NCBI GenBank assembly: GCA_022702705.1
Contig: CM040429.1
Coordinates: forward strand, 9,766,038-9,830,037
DNA: 64,000 nucleotides
Direction: 5' to 3'
Source: Papilionanthe hookeriana x Papilionanthe teres
Taxonomy: Eukaryota; Streptophyta; Magnoliopsida; Asparagales; Orchidaceae
Under the pieces are notes generated by a model. It saw only the letters and a program-made list of their open reading frames with translations, was not told the DNA's origin and searched no databases. A program made the position numbers and the translations under genes. Each line of letters starts with the position of its first letter. The stretch's first letter is position 1. Of the stretch, positions 36,379-46,299 are shown piece by piece.

Positions 36379-39300
36379 ATGGAGAAAAGATGGGTTCTGA
36401 GTGATTTTGAAATTGGAAAGCCACTCGGAAGAGGAAAATTTGGTCACGTTTTTTTGGCCAGAGAAAAGAAGGTACGCCTATGAAAAACTTCAGAAAAGAA
36501 GAAACCTACTTTAAAAAATTTTTTATTGCATGGAGATTATGATGAATTTTCATTGTTGAACTGCTATTGCAAATGGCTTAACTTGCGGATCTTCTCTGCA
36601 GAGTAATCATGTAGTGGCAATAAAAGTTCTCTTTAAGAGTCAGCTAAAGCAATCTCAGGTTGAGCATCAGCTTCGGCGGGAAGTAGAAATACAGAGTCAT
36701 CTCAGACATACAAATATACTACGTTTATATGGGTATTTCTATGATCAGGTTCAGACAAACTACTAACTAAAAAGGAAGTCGAGTCAGTTTTAAAATCTGA
36801 CAAACTATCTTAATTTCATTCTAATCCTCCTCCTGTACTGCAGACAAGAGTTTATTTGATATTAGAACATGCTGCAAAAGGAGAGCTTTACAAAGAACTG
36901 CAGAAGTGCAAATATTTTGGTGAGAAGCGAGCAGCAACGGTAGAGACTCACTATGAATTTTGTGACTTTTTCCCCCATCTCAGACCATTGTATTTTCAAA
37001 ATTGAAATTCTGCTAAAATTTTCTTAGTTTTGTTGATTCAGTATATTGCATCATTGGCTCGAGCTCTTATCTACCTACATGGAAAACATGTCATTCACCG
37101 AGATATCAAGCCTGAGAATCTACTGCTAGGAGCACAAGTGCTCTTTCTTTGATCTTAAATTTTATGTCCAACCTTTTCTGCAGCTGCGCCATGCTTATGA
37201 CGTTGGTTCTTTTTTGAATAGGGCGAAGTAAAGATTGCGGATTTTGGGTGGTCAGTTCACACGTTTAATCGCAGGAAGACGATGTGTGGCACCTTAGATT
37301 ACTTGCCACCTGAAATGGGTAATGCCAGTTTCCATTGATTTGCTCTTGCTTAAGCTGTGTTTGGATGTAGGGAATTTGAGTGAAATGAAATGAAAAAAAA
37401 AAGCCTAAATTAATGGCAGCAGATTCATAATAAACCAAAAACAATTTCAATTTTCTTTTAATTTAATCTCCTTAACTTTCTTAAGGATTGCTGCTTACAA
37501 ACATTATGAGTATGTTCCATTTGAGATGTAGATGTTTAATTTTTTGACTGGGATATGTTTTTTTACTCCCAGTCATTGATGAATTTGGAGTATGCAGGAA
37601 TTGAATGAATTTCAAATTCATTGCTTGCTCATTCATACGACCTCTGTCCTACAAACTTGAGCCATCTTCATAATCTCGTTGAAGCCATCCCACTATCATG
37701 CTGTTCTCACGGTGATGTCATCTTTGCATCACCCCCCCAAGCATCCTCTGGCTCTTACTCTGCATGCGTAACTTAGGTTCAATTTATTCCAAGAGAAGAA
37801 GCCCTCCTCACGATCTTAGGTTTTTGCTCCATTCTTTGGCCCTTGCTATATGATGTGATGTCATCCCCATGGTTTGAGGGTCTCCACATGTGAGACCATC
37901 TCCCTTGCATATTAATCATCCTTGTGCTTGCATGTCTGGGACTTATTTTTAAATATCTTATCAAATACAAAAATAAAAAAAATAAAAATAAATTGTTAAA
38001 AAAACTAGTTCTATTCATTAAGGACTTGGGATCTTATAGATTATTGCCACTATCTTAAAAAATAAAATCCTAGGGATTTTCTATATTTCCTTTTTACCAA
38101 TAATACTCTCAAATGGATACAAATCCTAACACTCCCTCTCAAGATGGACAAAATATAGTCACTAAGCCCATTTTGTCACATAATTAAGACAAATCTAATG
38201 AGCTAAGTCCTTTAATGGGGCAGTCAGCCACTTTCTCTCTAGCGGCTACCTGACCTAGCTTCAATAGTCCGTTATTCAGCTTTTCCTTGGTGAAGAACCT
38301 ATCAATATCCACATGTTTAGTTCTATCGTGTTGCCCCAGGTTGTTGGCAATGTTGATTGCTGATTTGTTGTCGCATCATATCTTCATTTGAGCTCCTTGG
38401 TCTACCTTGACCTTTACTAACAAGGCGCTCAACTACATCATCTCTGCTACTCCTAAGGCCATGGCTTTGTATTCTGCCTCTGTTGTTGACGTCTCTACTA
38501 CTGGCTGTTTCTTCCTCTTCCAAGTGTCCAAGTTGCCCCCTATGAACATGTAGTATCTTGTGTGGATCTCCTGTCATCTACACAACTTGCCTTTTCAGAG
38601 TCATAAATCCTCTTAATGGCTACACACCCATTGTTCCTGAAGATCAACCCCTTCACCGGAGACACTCTTCAGGTACCTCAAAACCTGATAAAATGCGTCC
38701 ATACGACCCTTGTGTCATGCATGTAGTGCCCCACCACACTCACCGCAAATAAAATATCGGGACGAGTGTGACTTAGATAGATTAAAATTCACCCACCAAT
38801 CTCTGTTACCTCTCACGATCAACAGACTCTCCTGTCCGTGCACTCAGCTTGACCTTCTGACCAATTGTAGAGACTGTAGACTTGCATCCCAACATCCATC
38901 CCTATTTCTGCGAGGAGATCCAATACATACTTTCTCTAACACAAGACCATCCCCTGGCCTCCTTAATCCAAAGAAAGTATCTGAGCTGTCTAAGGTTCTT
39001 CATCTCAAATTCTTAGCCCAATTTTACTTTTAGGTGAGCAATCTCTACCTTATCATAACTAGTGATAATCATGTTATCAATATACATAACAAGCATAACG
39101 GTGCGACCTGTCAGACCATTTTGACGAGAAAACACTGTATAGTCGCATTGATTTGTTGTTTCCCATGCCCACTATTGCTTTTCTAAACTAGTCAAACCAG
39201 ACTTAAGGAGATTGCTTCAACCCATAAAGTGATTTCCTGAGCCCGTAAATCTTGTCCACTGTCTAACCTGTACCGAATCCTGGTGGTATTTCCTTGTACA

Positions 39301-42300
39301 CTTCATTTAGTAACTCACCATGAAGAAACACATTATTCACATTGAGTTGGTGTAACCTCCACTAGCAGTGAGTCGAGCTCGAGTTAGCCTTAGCTAGAGC
39401 TTGAGCTTGAGCTTGATTAATTTTATCGAGTTTGACCTTAAGTCTATAAGTTCAAGCCGGCACGCGAGCCGACTTTTTTAATATAAAAGAGAGAAAATGA
39501 TATTATTTTAAGCTTGCTTTATAATAAGATGACAAATAAAATAAACAATTAAGAGATAAATAATAAGAAATCACTTAGTATACAATACAAAATATATATT
39601 TTTTAATATTTTTAATATCTTAAAGATAAAATCTTGAAATTTAATTGATTAAATTTATATTAATATTAGTAATCGAGTCGGGGCTGGTTGAGATTGACTT
39701 GTTAGCTCATCGAGCTCAATTCATGAGCAATATATCGAGCTGACTCACGAGTCGGCTTGACTCCTTACACCCCTAACTTTCACCCACCATTCACTGCTAT
39801 AGAAACCAATGTTCTCACTGTGCTAATCTTCATCTAGTCAATTTCATACGTCTGATTGTACTTTTTCGCCAACAATCGTGCTTTGTAACTCTCAACTTTC
39901 TCTTTTGGATTTTATTTTACTGTGAAGATTTACTTGCACCAAACTGCTTTTTTCTCCGCTGGTAATGATACTATCTCCCGTGTTTGGTTTTTATCGAGAG
40001 TCCCAAGCTTCTCATACATGACTGCTTTTCATTTAGATCATTCTTAGTTATCTGCCAACACTTTGGTATATCTACAATGTCCTATCTACAATGTCCAAAA
40101 GTATAATGAATGCTCCATGTACAGGTGATATGTTAGTGTATGAAGCAGACCGAGCAATGTCATATTCCCACTCAAAATTGATCAGGAGGATGTCTCACAT
40201 TGCTTCAAGAGGTCCTCCTTAAAGTCATGACGTTGGAAGTAGGAATAGGAATCATATCACCTGTGTATTCTGAGTTTGAGGTGGATGGCTTAGGAGTCTC
40301 TAGAGTTGTGATAGACCAGAACAAGGGACTTGCTGGCACAAGTGACACTGCAGCCGTTGTTCCCTCATTCAGCTTCCTCCTCTTAAAGAACGACAACTCC
40401 TTCAACCCGAATCTCACCACCTGTGGGTTCAATCTTCTCATTTTTTGGCTCCTTAGCCCATTCATCTCTCATAACAGGACAAGACTTCACTCCCACATAC
40501 ACCAATCTCTCACCATAGCCACTTATCCCCTCTTGTCTCATATCTCTAGTATTTGGTGAGTCACCAAAGAGGGAGGTCACCTTCAGGTTACAGTATAGAT
40601 CAAAATCTCTAGAGGACATCCATGCTTACAAACAGTCTATTCTCTATCGAGCTCCAAAAAATTAAGTGCATGAAAGCAAGTGAGAGGACGGGAAAGAAAG
40701 GCGCTACCTCTTTTTTTATGGGCGGGCAGAGAAAGAAGGAATTTCAGGTTTCTATACGCCTCGATCCCATTGTTGCTTTACTGTTGGAAGAACTGGCCAG
40801 AAGAGGAGGAAACTTGCAGGAAGGATGAGAGGGCTGTTGTTCACAGCAAGTGAGGTAGGGAAGGCTGCTGCTTCTTGGTTTTTTTTTTTTTTTGAGGGGC
40901 TGTGGAGTTTGAGTGGTGTTCTTGCTGTTCAAAACCGAGAGAGGAAGAGGGAGAGTGGCTACTAATCTTTTGGCTGGTGGTAGACAAAATGAAGGGGCTT
41001 GTTGTGTAAAGGAGAGGGAGAATGGAGTTGCGTGCTGTCCACCAGTGGAGGGAGAAAGATGGCTGTTTTTTGTTAGGGAGGATAGGGGAATGAAGTGGAC
41101 TATGTATTGTGACGTGAGAGAGGGAAGAAGTGGATGAACTTGCTATTTTACCTTGGGGTGGAGCTCAGGTGTGGTGTTGTGTGTGAGGGAGAGGAAGATG
41201 GAATCGTGTGGAGAGGTTCTCGGTTTTGGGAGGAAGAATCAGCATGCTTCAGAAAGGAGGAAGGAGTGCTGTCAGCTCACCTGAGAGAAGGAATTGGTGA
41301 AAAATGGGGGGTGCTTGTGAGAGGGAGCTTGCCTTTGGTGTGACCCGAGAGAGGGAATGGAAGGGGATGAGCGGCTCAAGGAGAAGAGGAGGAAGAAATT
41401 GAGATTTCAGTTGATGAAGCCTGTCATGGGTGGATTGGGGAGTGTACCATGCTGTGTTGTCGAATGAGAGATAGTAGAGGGGATTGAGCATTCACGGTTT
41501 AGGGAGGGGGAGGAGGGAGAAGGTGAGGTGCTTTGGTTTGGGAGCTCCTAAGAGTGGAATGGAAGTGAAGCCATGTGCTGCTGGGTGAGGGACGGGAGAG
41601 AAGATGGGAAGTTTCGGTTTGTCACTGGGAGAGAGAGAGAGAGAGAGTGACGTGGGTTATCACCGGGAGCGGGAGGGGGACGGGGTGGGTGAGGGAGGGA
41701 GAGAGAGAGAGAGAGTTTTGTGTGTGTATTTATACTTATATATATATATATATATGTATTTATAATAATAATAATAATTCTTATTATTTTACTATTATCA
41801 TCATTACTATACTTATTGTTATTTATTATTATTATTATTATTGTTACTATTCTTTGTCATAAAAAATGGTGGGTGTTTGATGTGATTTATCATGAGGAGT
41901 TTTGATCATTTGAATTATTTGATTAAGTGGATTTTAGGTTGGGTTTTGGGCTTTTAATTTTGACTTGCTTTAGTTATGGGGAGTTGAATTTTTGATTGGG
42001 CCTTTAGTTTCAATTTTAATAGGTTCAATGATTTAATTTTTATTGGGTTTAATTATGTCGAATGGTTAGCATTTAATTAACCAAACTTAATTACTTTAGG
42101 TTTAATTTTAAGCAAATTTCTTTATATTGATTTTCTTATTTTAATTTCCAAAGGATTGAATTGAATTTAGTCTCAAGTTACATCAATTTTGTTGAATCTT
42201 TACCTTAGTGGATTTAACCTTTGTTAGAAATGATTTTAATATTCATTGAAATTGATCTTAATGGACTTTGAGATTTTGATCTTGATTTTGTTAAATTTTA

Positions 42301-45300
42301 ATTTTTTAATTTACTTCTTGAATTTTAGTTGGTGATTTTTTCATTTTATCTCTTCTCATAAAGGATGAGCTTTATCTTGGTCCAAGGTGAGCCTCATCCC
42401 GATGCGCTCTCGATGAATTAAAGAAAAGATTTTTCAAGCATTTAGGGGAGAGAAGTGCAAAATGCCCAAGTGAGAGATCAAGGAAAGATCTCTCTCAGCT
42501 CATGGGGTGGCTTGAGGCATCTCCAACCTATGGAAACTCTACTTGAGTTTCAATATGTTGGTCTCAATCGACTAAACTAAGTGTTGATGATTCAAACCCA
42601 TACACATGAGACTACAAGAGAAGTCAGGAGGTAGTTTGACTTTCTAAGTGGTGTGGGTCTCAATACTAGTATTCTAGGTTAGTCAGTAGGGAAGTTCTAT
42701 GGCTAGATCCTAGGCTCTAGAGAGGGAGACAAACCTCACCAAAGATGAGGTCAACAATGCTCTCTGAAACTGTTAGGTGCGGATTGTAAGAGAATTCTAG
42801 CAATACCTGTCACGTGTTGATCTGCACCAGAATATACTATATATTCTAATGATCTTGTGGTGAAAATAGAGGCAAGAACATGTGTATCACAAGTACCTAT
42901 TTCAAAGTGAGCATAAGTAACAATGTTACCCCTTGATGACGACAAAGTGAAAACATTCTTGCTGCTTTCCGCTTCTTCAACATCTTTAGAAACTCATGAT
43001 CCTCATTAGTAAATACCACAACTGTCTCTCCCTTATCCTCTGGTCTCATCATATTTGCCCGAGAGACCCCTCTTCTTCTACCACCACAACCACAACCACA
43101 ACCACAACCACGACCTCCAAACTGCCTACGTTTACATGTCTCTGTCTCCTTAGGTGGCTTAGGACCTTACTTAGATGGTCTACTTCACTCCAGCTATAGC
43201 ACTTGGACACCTATATTCGCATACCTAAAAGTCCACTCGACTCATAGTGTAGCCTCATGCGACTCTTCTCCCATGTTATCCCAACGGTAGCCTCATCTAG
43301 TGAAAGTGTTTCAACTGGGCTAGGAGAACTTGTCTCCTCTAATGAAAGGTCGGGTTCACATGGGCCAAACTGCATAATCGTCATCTATGCATAGTCCTCA
43401 TCTTCCCCTTCTTGCACCCGAATCAAAACAACTCAGCATCAATGAGAAGTGATCAAAGTCTGCCCACAGCCGCTCCAGGTCTATGGAGCACTCTTGAATC
43501 GATCGATCACCTTGTACCGCTACCTCTATCTCACGCTAAATCTGGAACACCCTCATATGATTCTCAGCCCCATCATAGTTCTTGTTCAGCTTTGCTCAGA
43601 TGTCCTCGTCTTTCGAATGCTATCCACTGATGTCGCAATCAACAAAACCATCGAGTTGAGTAACTAGGTGTAAAATAAAGTTTATGTGGTTCTCCGCTCA
43701 TCCCATCGACACTGTCACTTTTTGGCTCGTCCCCCGCCAGATATCCCTCTAGTCTCTTTCCTACTAGAGCAACCTCGATCCGAGGCGACCAACTCAGATA
43801 CATGGCAGGTCATCAAGTTTCAGTTCCATAGGAGGGAGATCTAGCTTCACGTCTGTCAGATTACGTGCTGAGGTAGTGGCTCACGTCGAGACATTAGCTC
43901 CCTATATGAGCCCGACCAATACCTTTATAACCTTATGATCAATCTTCCCCAGAAAGTTCAATCTTTTACCTCCCGCACTATCTCTGTCTCCTAAAATCCT
44001 CAATCACAAGGTTCCAAGTCTTGATCACATAGATTAGATCCAAGTTTAGATCACACATCACATGTGACTTCCTTCCTCTTCTCGACCCGATTTTGATCTA
44101 TCTCATCATCAAGATTAAGATCCTCATATCAACCCATTTCTCGGGATTTGTGGGGTATCGCCCCCCACAAGGGAACCTTCAACTGGCAAGCAAGATTTTG
44201 ATGCGGTGGCTGGTCGAAAGAGAGTGAGTGGCTTCGAGAGAAAGAGAAAGCGAAGGGTGCGGTGGACTGAAAAGAAGAGAGCTACGGGACGACAGAGCTG
44301 GTGGCCTGGTGGAGACGGGAGCTGGCGGAGCTGACGGCTTGCTAGAGATGGGAGTGTCGGATTGGCGGTCTGGTGAGGGAGGAGCGGCGGCATGCTACTG
44401 GAGGAGTGACGGTCTGGTAGTATGGGAAGAGCGACGGTCTGGTGGAGGGAGGAGCAACAGTCTCGTGGAGGGAGAGCCGGCTAGGGTTTTGCTCTAACAC
44501 CAAATAGAAATAAATTGCTCAAAAAACCAGTTCTATTCATTAATGACTTGGGCTCTCATAGAGTATTACAACTATCTTAAAAATAATGTCTTAGGCATTT
44601 TCTATATTACCTATTTACCAATAGAACCCCACAAAAGGGTACAAATCTCAACAAAAACCATCTCCTGAATTTATTTTATAACCAACTAAACAATTACGAG
44701 TATATCAAATGCGTTGTATTTATTCTAAATATTAACACCCCTTGGTGATTTTGCATCTATTCTCTGCTGCTTCCTTGAATTGTTAAACCTGCTTTTTTTT
44801 TTCTATGCAGTTGAAAGTGTAGAGCATGATGCTGGTGTGGACATTTGGAGCTTGGGTGTACTATGCTATGAGTTCCTTTATGGTGTCCCGCCGTTTGAGG
44901 CGAAGGAACACTCTGATACATACAGAAGGTTAGCATGATTTAAGTTTTGCTCCTCTAGAAGTATTAAGGACATCTATTAGCTTGCTCAAAAGGTAGTCAT
45001 TTTAACTAGCTTTACTTATGCTGCCGATCTTCATATTCGTTTCAGTTGTAGCTGAAGTTTCAGAAGCCAACTGGATGAATATTAATGAATAAATCTCATT
45101 CTTTTGTAGCCTTTTGGTTTTGCTATTCCCTTCAGCTTACAATTTGCTAGCCTTTTTTTATATACCCTCTAAGTTTGCAATTCTATATGGAAATTTTACT
45201 AGTAATTAGCAGCATGTCTTCTCTTGATCTCATTTGAAAGTTTGAAATCTTAACGGCATATTTTTTTTATTCATTCTTATGTGCTCCTAATATATATACA

Positions 45301-45569
45301 GAATTGTCGAAGTTGATCTGAAGTTTCCCTCAAATCCCGTAGTGTCTCCAGCTGCGAAGGACTTGATCAGCAAGGTAGATAGTCAACTTCTTAACTATGC
45401 AATCTCCCTTTACTTTTTTTTCTTGTTTTTATTATAGTGTCAGTTTATCTAAGAAGCCCTCCATCTTTCTCAGATGCTTGTGAAAGATTCCTCACAGCGT
45501 CTACCACTTCACATGCTACTTGAGCATCCATGGATTATTCAAAATGCTGATCCTCCTGGTATTTCTTGA
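36379..45569 (+). CDS. AUR1: Aurora serine/threonine kinase, plant alpha type (AUR1/AUR2-like)
   Basis: Mitotic kinase that in plants phosphorylates histone H3 and acts at spindle and cell plate. Eight coding exons: 36379-36471, 36602-36748, 36844-36939, 37042-37137, 37222-37318, 44811-44928, 45302-45374 and 45474-45569 (TGA). All introns are GT/AG and the spliced frame is unbroken at 271 codons. Visible motifs: P-loop LGRGKFGHV, catalytic Lys in VAIKV, HRDIKPEN, DFG in IADFGWS, activation loop RKTMCGTLDYLPPEM with the phosphorylatable Thr, and DIWSLGVLCYEFLYG. EVEIQSHLRH and ELQKCKYF mark the alpha class rather than AUR3. Family members have about 290 residues: here the protein starts MEKRWVLSDF, lacking roughly 20 N-terminal residues, and ends QNADPPGIS. 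The ATG has A at -3 and G at +4, and a stop precedes it in frame. Intron 5 is 7492 bp because of a Copia insertion; an RTE LINE lies just upstream. The symbol denotes class, not proven orthology. Confidence 0.95.
37983..38131 (-). repeat. 3' LTR of Copia 2
   Basis: 149 bases, same length as 44505-44653. Preceded on the element strand by the polypurine tract CCATCTTGAGAGGGAG (38132-38147). Confidence 0.88.
38150..40655 (-). pseudogene. Copia 2 integrase end, reverse transcriptase and RNase H remnants
   Basis: 40655-40205 (- strand) reads NRLFVSMDV and on to TTLETPKPSTSNSEYTGD, the region between integrase and reverse transcriptase. 39340-38600 contains FEMKNLRQLRYFLWIKEAR and CPDILFAVSVVG of the reverse transcriptase C-terminal part. 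38530-38190 reads WKRKKQPVVETSTTEAEYKA, CDNKSAINIANN and RTKHVDIDRFF, the Copia RNase H. Multiple stops make it a pseudogene. Confidence 0.85.
39365..39776. mobile_element. hAT-like MITE inserted in Copia 2 reverse transcriptase
   Basis: AT-rich about 410-bp block interrupting the reverse transcriptase reading. The left end has GAGTCGAGCTCGAG repeats. The right end, reversed, reads TTAGGGGTGTAAGGAGTCAAGCCGACTCGTGAG, the TAGGGGTGTAA-plus-GAGCTCGA style common in plant hAT MITEs. Exact ends and 8-bp duplication not resolved. Confidence 0.5.
40655..42756. mobile_element. Partial relative of the 5.1-kb element, inside Copia 2
   Basis: The right end (42660-42756: GCTAGATCCTAGGCTCTAG, then ACCTCACCAAAGATGAGGTCAACA) matches the right end of the 5.1-kb element. 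The left part is purine-rich with (GA)n near 41628-41720 and AT/TAA microsatellites at 41735-41845, a layout like 32100-33626. It interrupts Copia 2 between protease and integrase end, and the integrase core is missing. The left border is approximate and no target duplication could be matched. Confidence 0.6.
42757..43900 (-). pseudogene. Copia 2 gag and protease remnant
   Basis: Around 43610-43400 the - strand reads REIEVAVQGDRSIQEC and LERLWADFDHFS, the UBN2-type Copia gag pattern (short coil, then L-x-x-L-W-x-E-x-D). At 42945-42757 it reads YIVYSGADQHVTGIARI, the Copia protease active site region. The catalytic D-S-G-A motif has become Y-S-G-A, so it is inactive. Several stops and frame changes occur. 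Confidence 0.7.
44491..44502 (-). other. Primer-binding site of Copia 2
   Basis: TGGTGTTAGAGC on the element strand. It differs from TGGTATCAGAGC at two positions, so it probably served initiator Met-tRNA or has decayed from it. Confidence 0.8.
44505..44653 (-). repeat. 5' LTR of Copia 2
   Basis: 149 bases, with shared segments such as CAGTTCTATTCATTAA and ACTATCTTAAAAA. The primer-binding site lies two bases inside it. Confidence 0.88.
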
Positions 45570-46250
45570 AACTTGATCTTTTGGTTAATGGTGAGGCCCT
45601 CAAGCCTACATTAATGACATTGGTGGAACTAGTAGATTAGGAATCCAGGAGCTGATTCTCGATTCACATTACTATTTTGTTTGTCAAAAGTAAAAAAAGC
45701 TGCTGTCTTTGTATTGTTGTAGAATTATTGTTTCTCCTGTTTTAAAATTGTTTTAGTTTGAAATATTGATTTTGGTTTTAGAACCTTTAATTGATTTTCA
45801 TTCCAAGTCAGTGTTCCACCCCTAACAAGTGGTATTATTGTGACGAGAATTGAGGGTCTTTCTGGAGGAGATTTTTCATCTCTCCTTTTTCGGACAGGCA
45901 ATCATAATCCTTTTTAACTTTTTATTTTAAAAAAAATTATTGTAATGAGAAACAAGGTTTTTATAATAAAGTGTGGTAGATGTATGGAAGTTTTTTGCAT
46001 AAACTTTATTGTTCAATTTTTTAAAAAGAGAAGGAATGTGTATGACCCTTTAACAAGTTTCTAATGATTTTATTTACGAAGACCAGTTTTTGAGGCAACG
46101 ATAATCGCCTCACCCCAAGAGAATTTGAATCCCATTCGTAGGAAAAATTATTACATACAGTTGTCTGTAGAACTAACCAGAGAATACACTCTGAGTACAT
46201 GTCACATCCTTGGTTGAGAAGAGCGGCATACTCCAACAATTCAGGGCATG
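45570..46250. other. Aurora 3' flank
   Basis: AT-rich, presumably containing the 3' UTR of the kinase gene. No other gene seen. The next element, an L1 LINE, starts about 680 bases after the stop codon. Confidence 0.6.
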
Positions 46251-46265
46251 ATGGATGATTAACTT
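46251..46265. repeat. Target-site duplication of L1 LINE (3' side of element)
   Basis: ATGGATGATTAACTT, identical to 52916-52930, directly followed by the poly(T) run. Confidence 0.9.
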
Positions 46266-46299
46266 TTTTTTTTTTTTTTAAAAAAGGCAATTTCATTGA

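Larger units (their letters stand above)
37983..44653 (-). mobile_element. Copia LTR retrotransposon 2, old, inside Aurora intron 5
   Basis: - strand element with 149-bp LTRs at 44505-44653 (5') and 37983-38131 (3'). On the element strand the LTRs begin TGTT and end TTTA or TCTA instead of CA. By eye the two LTRs differ at roughly a sixth of positions, so the insertion is old. The flanks (AAAAA, AAAAC) only weakly suggest a target duplication. Order on the - strand: gag, protease region, a foreign segment (40655-42756), integrase C-terminus, reverse transcriptase broken by a MITE, and RNase H. Removing it would reduce the host intron to about 0.8 kb. Confidence 0.9.

Noticed and set aside
38323..38577. 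84-codon - strand frame as a gene
   Set aside because: It is a shadow frame of the Copia 2 RNase H region, whose true reading is in another phase with recognisable TEAEYKA and NKSAIN motifs.
41134..41343. Open frames in the GA-rich segment inside Copia 2
   Set aside because: Purine-rich low-complexity DNA between decayed Copia pol parts; no domain visible.
41453..42756. A solo LTR of about 1.3 kb starting at TGTGTTG with an ATGC target duplication
   Set aside because: The proposed start does not match the start of the related 5.1-kb element, and the 4-base match is likely chance.
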